Of a stretch of DNA of 64,000 nucleotides, positions 55,950 to 64,000 are shown piece after piece. A model generated the notes under the pieces. The model was not told where the DNA came from. It saw nothing but the letters and a program-made list of their open reading frames with translations, and did not search any database. Position 1 is the first letter of the stretch. Each line of letters begins with the position of its first letter. The stretch comes from Paguma larvata (Eukaryota; Chordata; Mammalia; Carnivora; Viverridae), in contig CM057830.1 in assembly GCA_030068075.1 (NCBI GenBank), positions 23,716,247 through 23,780,246 on the forward strand, read 5' to 3'. The position numbers and the translations under genes were made by a program.

Positions 55950-56168
55950 TTCTTTTTTTTTAATGTTTATTTATTTTTGAGAGACACACAGAGGGAGAGG
56001 GAGAGAGCAAGCAGGGGAGGGGCAGAGAGTGAGGAACACACAGAATCTGAAGCAGGCTCCAGGCTCTGAGCTATCAGCACAGAACCCAACACGGGACTTC
56101 AACCCACGATCTGTGAGATCATGACCTGAGCCGAAGCGGACGCTTAACCGACAGCCACACAGGTGCCC
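55950..56168 (-). mobile_element. Feline CAN-SINE, antisense
   Basis: TTTTTTTTTAATGTTTATTT left end, purine body, GAGATCATGACCTGAGCCG, CGCTTAACCGACAGCCACAC AGGTGCCCC right end. CpG sites retained. No obvious target duplication. Confidence 0.95.
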
Positions 56169-56860
56169 CAATTTTAATCTCATTCTTGAAAACTGTTTTC
56201 CCTGGATACAATTTTAGGTTAGCAGTTCATTTCTTTTAACACATAGAAAATATCATTCCACTGTTTCTGTCTTCTGTGTTTTCTTTATAGAAGTCATTCT
56301 GACTGTTAGGTCTTTGATGATATTTTTTATATGTTGCTCTTAATATTTTACCTTTGTCTTTAGGGTTCTGCATTTCTACTGTAATGTGTCCATTGCTAGT
56401 ATCCAATATTTGTCCTGTGAGGAATTCTTCATTCTTCATTCTTCATTCTTAAGTTTGTAGAATAATATCTTCATTCTGTTCTGGAATTTGTTCAGTCTTT
56501 AAATCTTTCACATACTGCCTCTGCTACATTCACTTCCTGTCTCTTCTTGATAATGTGATCAAATGTATGTTAAACCTTCACACACAACCTTGCATGCCCT
56601 TCAACCTCTCTTTCATATTTTATACCTAAATAGAAAAGTCTGTCCTGCAAATGTATCCTGTAACTGTATAATTTCTTCTCAATTATCCACAATTTACTAA
56701 TTTTCTCTTGAGTCATGTTTGCTGATGAACTTATTTATGAAGTTCTTAAACTTGGTTATATTGTTGTTCTTTTTCAGTAGTTGTACTTGATTATTTTTAA
56801 AAATTTGCTAGCTATTTCTAAGTCTATATATATTTTCAAAATTAGAGATTTCTTAAAAAT
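56169..56860 (-). mobile_element. Old L1/HAL1 ORF1 remnant, antisense
   Basis: AAACTGTTTTCCCTGGATAC, TTAGGTTAGCAGTTCATTTC, AGGGTTCTGCATTTCTACTG correspond to antisense ORF1 (compare AGCACTTTGAAGACATCATG-type sequence at 42,240 and the copy at 52,600-53,000). A 9-bp unit TTCATTCTT repeats about three times at 56,422-56,450. A minus-strand open frame at 56,236-56,439 is a remnant. Confidence 0.5.
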
Positions 56861-57599
56861 ATAGTAAGCATCATCAAGCTTATATTTATGGCAAATTTAG
56901 CCTCCCAGTTTAACTAAATTACTGAACAAAATGTATGAAACAATGGTTGTCAGACATTGTTACAACAGGCAGTACAGCAAGTGATCTCTGAGAGAAGAGA
57001 AATAAATGAGGTAGCTCAAACTCATAGCCCGCCAAGAATTTCAAGGCCACAGTGCAGGGAGGGAAAACCCAAACAATGCCTCTGTTCTCTTCTGAGGAGA
57101 CATTGTTAAAAATCAAGGGAGGTCAAGGTGGCTAGAATTTGCAGGGCAGATAAGCAAAGAGGAGATAACTGCTAAATAGAGAGAGGTCCAGAAGTCTATG
57201 CAGGTTCTCCTCCAGTTTTCATCTGAACCCTGGTGAGCACATGAGCATGAAGAGCTGCTCAAGGCTAAGGAAAGAACCATCAGGGCCTGGAATAGTTTAT
57301 GTGCCCACCAAGAGTGGAAAATGTCATTATTCCCAGAGCATCAGGTAGAGTAGTCACAGTAACTTATTACCTTATTAGTGGAAAAAAAACCCAGATTAAA
57401 TATTTGTCTGTTTCCATCTAGAAAAGCTTTAAAACAAACCTTAAGAGAATTAACGTCTTTTATAATAATTTAACTGTGCTCCAGAAAAAAACAAACCCCC
57501 AAAATATTTATAGGACTATTATATACTATATACATACATGCTATATATATACATACATACATAGGATCTGTGATCTACATATTATCTACAACTCCTGAG
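56861..57599. other. Unassigned; possible 5' part of the following old L1/HAL1
   Basis: Sense-looking, GC-moderate sequence (GGTGAGCACATGAGCATGAA, CATCAGGGCCTGGAATAG) that could be the 5' region of the ORF1-bearing element starting at 57,600. I cannot confirm it. Confidence 0.3.
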
Positions 57600-59355
57600 A
57601 AGATAAAATCATAGATTCTGTGTCCAGTAAAAAATTATTAGACATGCAAAATATCAGAAAAATATGATTCATAATGAGAAAAATCATCTAGCAGAAGCAG
57701 AAATGACCCTGCTGATGGAATTAGTAGACAAGTACACAATGGTTAGGATAACTATATCCCATATATTTTGGAAGGGAGAGCAAAGCATTAGTATGTTAAG
57801 GAGAGACATGGAATATATTTTTTAATTGTTTTAAGTTTTTATTTTAATTCCAGTTCATTAATATACAGTGTTATATTAGTTTCAGGTGTACAATATAATG
57901 ATTCAGCACTTCCATACATCACCCAGTGCTCATCAGAAGTACACTCCGTAATGCCCATCACCTGTTTCACCCATCCCCTACCCATCTCCCTTCTGGTAAC
58001 CATCAATTTGTTCTCTATAATTAAGAGTCTTTTTCTTGGTTTATCTGTCTGTCTCTTTCTCTTTTTTTCCCCTTTGCTTATTTGTTTTGCTTCTTAAATT
58101 CCACATATAGTTGAAATCATATGGTATTCGCCTTTCTCTGACTAACTTATACTCTCTAGCTCCATCTGTGTCATTGCAAAAGGCAAGATTTCGTTCCTTT
58201 TTATGGCCGAATAATATTCTATTGCATATATACCAAATCTTCGTTATCCATTCATTAATTGTTGAATTCTTGGGCTATTTCCATTATTTGGCTATTTTAA
58301 GTAATGCTGATTTAAACATAGGAGTGCATCTATCCCTTTGAATTAGTGCTTTTGTGTTCTTTGGATAAATACCCAGTAGTGTAATTACTGGATTATAGGG
58401 TAGTTCTATTTTTAACATTTGAGGAGCCCCTATACTGTTTTCTGCAGTGGAAAACACCAGGTCCAGTTTTTCCCACTATAACAGTGCATGAATGTTCCTT
58501 TTTTCTCCAGATTCTCACCAACACCTGTTGTTCTCTTGTTGATTTTAGCCATTCAGACAGGTGTGAGGTGATATCTGATTAAGGGTTAGTATCCAAGATA
58601 TATATAGGACTTCTAAAACTTAACACCTAAAAAAACAAATCCAATTAAAAAATGGGCAGAAGACATGAACAGTTTCCCAAAGAAGACATACAGATAGCCA
58701 ACAGACACATAAAAAAGATGTTCATCATCACCTACTAGCAGGGGATTGCAAATCAAAACTACAGTGGAATATATTTTTTTAAAGGTCAAAATCAAACATG
58801 TATAGATTGAAAAAATACTTTTTGAGATGAAAAATACATTAAATGGAATCAATAGTAGATTAGGCACTCAGTACAGAAGTAAAAGTTAGTGATCTTGAAG
58901 ACCTAGCAATAGAAATTATCCAGAATTAAAAACACAGAGAAAAAAAGACTAAAAATAAATAGAGCATCAGTGAACTATGGATAACTTGAAATGGCCAAAT
59001 ATGTGTGTAATTGGATTCCCCAAAGGACAGGAAAGTGGGTGGGAGAAATATTTTAGAAACTAATGGCCAGAATTTTTTCCAAATTTAATTGAAAAAAGAA
59101 AAACTTACAAACCACAGATCCAAAAATCTCTATGAACCCCAGAGACAACAATTAATAAATACCAAGGGTCATGATAGTTACATTATTCAAAACTAGAAAT
59201 GAAGATTAAAATCTTAAAGCAGCCACAGAAAAAAGTATAGATGAACAAAGATAATGATAGCTAGTGGTTCATAAAATAGTACAAGCCAGAATATAGTGTA
59301 TCTATGTCCTTAAAATACTGCAGAAGAACAAACTTTAAAATTGTCAACCATCATG
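57600..59355 (+). mobile_element. Old ORF1-bearing L1 or HAL1, split by a younger L1
   Basis: 57,600-57,823 (GATGGAATTAGTAGACAAGT ACACAATG) and 58,765-59,355 (ACTAATGGCCAGAATTTTTT CCAAATTTAATTG, CCACAGATCCAAAAATCTCT, TTAAAGCAGCCACAGAAAAA) match sense ORF1 order of old L1/HAL1 (AGATAATGGCTGAAAACTTTCC..., ATCTTAAAAGCAGCCAGAGAAAA). The younger L1 with its own 15-bp duplication separates the parts. Confidence 0.65.
57824..58764 (-). mobile_element. L1 LINE with 5' inversion, complete edges
   Basis: 57,824-58,578 is antisense L1 3' UTR and ORF2 C-terminus (TATTAGTTTCAGGTGTACAA; GGTGTGAGGTGATATCTGAT). 58,579-58,764 is sense ORF2 (TAAGGGTTAGTATCCAAGAT, AAATGGGCAGAAGACATGAA, AAATCAAAACTACA), the segment directly upstream of the antisense end. 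An exact 15-bp target duplication TGGAATATATTTTTT flanks it at 57,809-57,823 and 58,765-58,779. All frames are short and broken. Confidence 0.92.
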
Positions 59356-59606
59356 GGATTGCAGTGAGGGGAACAGGCTTACTCTTACCCTGAGTAAAAT
59401 GGCCTCAGTTCAGTATAGAGAAAATGTCCATTATAAATCCAACCTATGGTGAGCACCAAATTTTGTGGGGTTTGTCCCCTTTTCCCTTTTTAGTCATTAA
59501 AAGGAAAGCTGAAGTTAGCCTATACCGATAAGTGGTACTGTACTAATAAGTGCCAAAAGGAAATTCAGTGCTGTGATTGTCTCTCTGGATTCCCTCGTTC
59601 ACTCAG
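59356..59606. other. Unannotated sequence
   Basis: Nothing recognised between two L1-derived regions. Confidence 0.35.
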
Positions 59607-59992
59607 ATTTTTTTTTCTTTTTCTGTTTCTTTTCTTTTTGGCTGGTATATCCCACTCCCTCTCACCCATTTTGTTCATCCTCTCACCCCTTTCCCCTCTG
59701 GCAGCCATCAGTTCTCTGCATTTAAAGATTTGTTTCTACTCTTTTATTTGTGTGTTTTTTCATTTGTTTTGTTTTTTTAGAAGCCGCATGCATATAAGTG
59801 AAATCAAGCAGTATTTTTTTTCTCTGACTTATTTCGCTTAGTATTATACCCTCTAGCTCTATCCATGTTGTCACAAATATCATTCTTTTTTGGCAGCACA
59901 TGCATGCCTGCCACACCTTCTTTATCCATTCATCAGTCGATGTACACTTGGGCTGCTTCCGTAGCTTGGCTGTTATAAATAATGCTGCAGCA

Positions 59993-60201
59993 GGGATGCG
60001 CGAGTGGCTCAGTTGGTTAAGCATCTGACTCTTGATTTCAGCTTAGGTCATATCTCATGGTTTGTAGGTTCAAGCCCCATGTCAGGCTCCATGCTCCATG
60101 CTTCGGATTCTTTCTCCCTCTCTCTCTGCTGCTCTCCTGTGCTCATGCTCACCTGCTCACTTTCACTCTCAAAATAAATAAATAAACAAAGTTTTAAAAT
60201 A
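59993..60201 (+). mobile_element. CAN-SINE, older subtype, inside L1
   Basis: GGATGCGCGAGTGGCTCAGT head, GACTCTTGATTTCAGCTTAG, GGTTCAAGCCCC B box, tail AAAATAAATAAATAAACAAA. Flanks ATAAATAATGCTGCA and ATAAGTAATTCTGCA form a 15-bp target duplication with two mismatches. Confidence 0.93.
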
Positions 60202-60497
60202 ATAAGTAATTCTGCAAAAAAACATAAGGGTGCATATATTTTTTGAATTAAATTTTTTGTATTTTTTTGGGTGAATACCCGGCAGTGGAATTCCTGGCTT
60301 GCATGGTATTTTTATTTTGAATTTTTTGAGGAACCTCCATAATGTTCTCCACAGTGGCTGTACTCTTTTACATTCCCACTAACAGTGCGCAAAGGTTCCC
60401 TTTCCTCCACATCCTCACCAACACTTCATATTTCTTGTCTTTTAGATACCAGCCATTGTCACAGCTGTGAGGTGATAGCTCATAGTGTTTTTATTTT

Positions 60498-60702
60498 ATT
60501 TTATTTTTTATTTTTGAGAGACATAGAGACAGAGCATGAGCAAGGGAAGGGCAGAGAGAGAGGGAGATACAGGATCTGAAGCAGGCTCCAGGCTCTGAGC
60601 CGTCAGCACAGAGCCCGACGCGGAGCTCGAACTCACAGACCGTGAGATCATGACCTGAGCTGAAGTCGGCCACTTAACCGACTGAGCCACCCAGGCGCCC
60701 CA
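60498..60702 (-). mobile_element. Feline CAN-SINE, antisense, inside L1, near consensus
   Basis: ATTTTATTTTTTATTTTTGA left end, purine body, CACAGAGCCCGACGCGGAGC, GTGAGATCATGACCTGAGC, GAGCCACCCAGGCGCCCC right end. CpG sites retained. Flanks TCATAGTGTTTTTATTT and TCATAGTGGTTTTGATTT are the target duplication. Confidence 0.96.
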
Positions 60703-61235
60703 TCATAGTGGTTTTGATTTATGTTTCCCTGATAATGAGTGAAGTTGAGGATTTTTCGATGTGTCTGTTGGCCATCTGTATGTCATCTTTAGAAAAATGT
60801 CTGGGCGGGTCCTTTGCCCATTTTTTAATGGGATTGTTTCGTTTTTTTTGGTGTTGAGTTGTATAAGTTCTTTACGTATTTTCCATGTTAATCCCTTATT
60901 AGATTTACAAATCTCTTCTCCCATTCACTGACTCACTTCTTTATTTTGTTGATTTCCTTCACTGTGAAAAAACTTCTTATTTTGGTGTAGTCTCAATATT
61001 TATTTTGATTTTGTTTCCCTTGCCTGAGGAGACATATCTAGAAAAATGTTGGTAAGGGAATGTCAAAAAGATCCTTTAGATTTTTGTTTAGTAATTTTTG
61101 TATCCTCTTAACAGCCCTTTGATATCTGTAGTTTGTTTTCAGTGGGAGGATGGTTTGAATAACCTAGCCTCTCCATGTCTCTGGAAAAGGAATTGATAAT
61201 TTTCATGGTCATTCTCTATTTCAGTTTCCACCAAT

Positions 61236-61450
61236 GGGCACCTGGGTAGCTTAGTTAAGCATCCACCTCTTGATTTTGGCTCAGATCATGATCTCACAGT
61301 TTGTGAGTTCGAGCCCTATGTCAGCCTCCGAGCTGACATCCTGGAGCCTGCTTGGAATTTTCTCTCTCTCTTTTTCTGCTCCCCCCAACCCACATGTGTA
61401 CCTGCATACACTCTCAAAGTAAATAAGTAAACATTTTTAAAAATAAATTA
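61236..61450 (+). mobile_element. CAN-SINE, older subtype
   Basis: GGGCACCTGGGTAGCTTAGT head, CCACCTCTTGATTTTGGCTC, GAGTTCGAGCCC B box, CT-rich body and AAAGTAAATAAGTAAACATT tail. About 10 bp are missing after the A box. Target duplication unclear. Confidence 0.92.
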
Positions 61451-61819
61451 AAACTTTATGAAGCTTAACTTATTTTAAGTTAAAAATAAGCTTTAATAGT
61501 ATTTCTAATATTTTCTAGTGATTTTAGGATTATGTTGTTGAAAGTTGAGCCATATGAGGTTGTAATTTTGATGTAAAAATGATCAAAGATTGGCAATTGT
61601 ATATGGTTAGATTTAATAATTGTCCCATTTCAGAGGCTGTTGATACAGCCCCAAGAGCATACAGTTGGGTGACAGAACTTAGATTCCACAATTTAGATAT
61701 TCATGGAGCTTTTGAGACATTACTTTGCACCTCTGAACCTCTGGAATATTGTGAGATTTTAACCACATGACTTTCCTAAGATGATTACCAAATTCTGGCA
61801 TGGCGGGAAGTCATTTGAG
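61451..61819. other. Unannotated sequence
   Basis: Nothing recognised. Open frame 61,579-61,770 has no known domain. Confidence 0.4.
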
Positions 61820-62065
61820 CCCAGTGGTTAAGAAGGTGGTCCAGGCATCAGTCAACTGTGGGATCATTCTCTGATTCTGTCATCTACTAGATGAGTCACC
61901 TTGGTAAAATACCTTAAACTTTCTCTGCTTCAGTTTCCTCATCTATGAAAACAGGATTAAAAATAATATCCACACCACAGTGTTGCAGTAAGGATTAAAT
62001 GTCTATGTTTATAAAATGCGTAGGAAAGTGCCCGGCATGTAGTAAGTGAATAGGTATTCAGTTTT
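61820..62065 (+). repeat. MIR SINE, well preserved
   Basis: Sense MIR order: AGCCCAGTGGTTAAGAAGGT, TCTGTCATCTACTAGATGAG, TGCTTCAGTTTCCTCATCTA TGAAAACAGG, AAGGATTAAATGTCTATG, GTGCCCGGCATGTAGTAAG. Confidence 0.88.
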
Positions 62066-62690
62066 TATTATAGCAAGATATCATTAAAAATTAACAGCTT
62101 CCCTCCACCCTCTTCAAGTGGACACAACCAAGAAATGCAAGCAGAAGCAAAACTAATGCAAATGAGAATCATTATTCATCTAGAAGCCAATAACATCATA
62201 GAAAAGAACAGACATTTGCAATTCCAAGCATGATGGACAAAAGGTTCATGCTCCTGAAAAGGCACAAGAGTAGAAAGGTAAAAATGATTAGCTGCTGTCC
62301 GAAATGGCCACATGGAAGAGTGGAGACCACCTTAATCGTTTCCTCTTGCATTACATGGAGAATGGAGCAGCTGCTTGAGTTCCTTGCAGTTTTTCAGGAA
62401 AGCACTTCACTTTGCCAGTGTCGACATTTGGTGCATTGAATTGTTGAATTCCTCTATATTCTTTCTCCACATGGCTTCTGCTCCGAGGAAAATGTGGCAT
62501 AAGGGGCTCACAGCTAGAGTTACTATCAAAAGCTAGGCAAGCAGAGAAATATTCATGCTCCTATAGGATGCTGCAATTATGGAATACAATAGCAACTTCA
62601 GGGCAAATGTTGAATCCTACAAGGATCAGTTTGAAATGTTTGCCCCAACTTGGTCTTATACCACAAATATTTTACAGTTTTGTAGCTTTT
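62066..62690. other. Repeat-poor stretch with an octamer motif
   Basis: No transposon recognised over about 600 bp. A perfect ATGCAAAT octamer (POU-factor type site) lies at 62,156-62,163 next to ATCATTATTCAT. Open frame 62,230-62,439 has no known motif. Could be conserved non-coding sequence; no proof. Confidence 0.35.
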
Positions 62691-62691
62691 C

Positions 62692-63225
62692 TAACAGAGT
62701 CTCAAATTTTCTTGGTTCATGGCACCCTTAGTTTCTCAGTAATTTTTCATGGCTCCTTAGGCCAAAACAAATATTTAATAGTTGTTTTTTTTAAGTAGTT
62801 AAGTCCAAACAACTTAATAAATATTTACATGCTAACAACTTAGTAGCTGTTTGAAATAATATCTATATTTGTACTTTATAGTATGTATACATGTGAAAAA
62901 TTAACTTCAAATTACCATACTTATTTACCAGTGGGATTTATGTACCTGTTGGTCACTGTACATCTCAAACCATAAAATCAGATTGGACACTGCCACTCTC
63001 ATTTCCTATTTCACATTGATTTTTGAATACCATCTGCTTTTTATCACAACTACCAGAATGCCAACTGTGCAAAGACATGACATCATCAAAATAGATGTAA
63101 CCCACCCAGCATCCCACAGGTGTCACTGACTTTACCTTGAAAACTTAAACTTTCCTAAGATGCTCCCATAAGTTTGCTCTGAAACCCCATGACACCTTGG
63201 CACACAGTTTGGGAACCACATCCCT
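62692..63225 (+). mobile_element. Probable hAT-type DNA transposon
   Basis: Left end GAGTCTCAAATTTTCTTGGT and right end CACACAGTTTGGGAACCACA look like the inverted ends of the TTCTCAAACT / AGTTTGGGAACCACTG group. The interior includes ACAAATATTTAATAGTTG and AACAACTTAGTAGCTGTTTG. Transposase not visible. Target duplication not established. Confidence 0.4.
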
Positions 63226-63804
63226 ATGCCATTTCCTGTATGTTTGAAATGATTTCAAATATGTGTTCATTAGGGACAGATTACTATATAAATCTAAATA
63301 TCACTTTCTACCTTTCAGAGGCTTTTATTGAACAGGAGGCTGTGCGATGGTATTTGAATAAGTAAATGTAAGGAGTTACATCATCATAAAATATTTATTG
63401 AGACTTTATTGAATGTAAAGGATGATGAGGGAGGCAAACAGAATTATATGTTCAAGGAATTTATTGTATTTGACTAAGTAGTTTATACATACATATGTGA
63501 TCTGATTATATCATTTCCTCAGTGAACGTTGTTACTGTCTCCCCTATATCTCTACCATGGAGTCCTTCACAATTTGGGTTCCCTTTCTTTTTCCAGCTCA
63601 TCTTCTGTCTCTTTCTGATGCAACTTCTCTCCCCCTGCCTCTCAGCTGCCCACACTCAGGTATAGAAAGATGACAGACAGACAGACATGGAATTTCATAA
63701 AGGGATTTGACTTCCCATGATAGTTGGGGGACTAGATTAAACACTCTGTAAAGTAGATATTTCTGTGTGTGGAGCTTGAAGTCTGCAGACAAGTCAATCA
63801 GGAA
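63226..63804. other. Unannotated sequence
   Basis: Nothing recognised except a short GACAGACAGACAGACA tract at about 63,671-63,686. Confidence 0.4.
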
Positions 63805-63868
63805 CACTGGGTGTTATATGTAAACCAATTTGAAAATAAACTATTATAAAATTAAAAAAAAAAAAAAG
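63805..63868 (+). mobile_element. Extremely truncated L1 3' end
   Basis: CACTGGGTGTTATATGTAAA CCAATTTGAAAATAAAC followed by an A run. This matches the last 50 bp of the L1 3' UTR, compare the antisense copy at about 48,460-48,505. The whole insertion is about 64 bp including the tail. Confidence 0.75.
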
Positions 63869-64000
63869 AAGAGAAGATATTCAGAAAGCAAGGCCAAAGT
63901 GGAATCTGTGAAACTGAGCCTGAACCAATGGGAACTTACTAGAATGTAGATTGATCTCTCACTCCCTCAGGCTTCCACCTTTGACAGTGGGAGTGTCTCG

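Larger units (their letters stand above)
59607..61078 (-). mobile_element. L1 LINE, truncated at both ends, antisense
   Basis: Antisense order from the 3' UTR (CATCAGTTCTCTGCATTTAA), through ORF2 C-terminus (minus-strand remnant 59,722-60,024 with LFITAKLRKQPKCTSTDEWI), to ORF2 further upstream near 61,060 (AGAAAAATGTTGGTAAGG). Two SINEs interrupt it (59,993-60,201 and 60,498-60,702). The 3' terminal ~200 bp and A tail are not visible. Confidence 0.85.

Overview
The window reads as non-coding nuclear DNA of a carnivore mammal, almost certainly a feliform and most likely a cat. The main evidence is about 19 tRNA-derived CAN-SINEs of the feline type (GGGGCGCCTGGGTGGCTCAG head, pol III B box, pyrimidine-rich body, AAATAAA-rich tail), together with carnivore-type L1 elements. 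No protein-coding exon, tRNA, rRNA or CRISPR array could be supported. Every long open frame examined is either a decayed L1 frame, the reverse strand of one, or a short frame with no recognisable family. The stretch is therefore intergenic or deep intronic.

Layout. 1-15 kb: old repeats (MIR, L2, MER5-like, MaLR-like), a cluster of feline SINEs at 7.9-11 kb, and two solo LTRs from different retrovirus classes at 12,955-13,379 and 13,862-14,851, each with intact target-site duplications. 15-25 kb: an L1 with a 5' inversion inside a hAT-type DNA transposon, two further copies of that transposon, scattered SINEs and a (GT)n tract. 25-37 kb: mostly 3' fragments of L1 in both orientations, some inside much older L1 copies. 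37.3-44.1 kb: an old, nearly full-length antisense L1 that has received a SINE and two smaller L1 insertions. 44-47.8 kb: the most repeat-poor stretch. 47.8-55 kb: an older L1 fragment followed by a second, better preserved full-length antisense L1 with 5' UTR, ORF1 and ORF2, all broken. 55-64 kb: old ORF1-bearing L1 copies, another 5'-inverted L1 with a 15-bp target duplication, SINEs, a MIR and a hAT-like element.

No genes work together here. What can be read is a layered insertion history: ancient L2, MIR and hAT elements, then old L1s, then LTRs, then carnivore L1s and SINEs. No undescribed biological system was found. The most informative items are the two solo LTRs, the three to four twin-primed L1s, and the datable nested insertions. 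Repeat family names are from memory of consensus sequences, without a database search, and edges are accurate to a few bases only where a target duplication is quoted.
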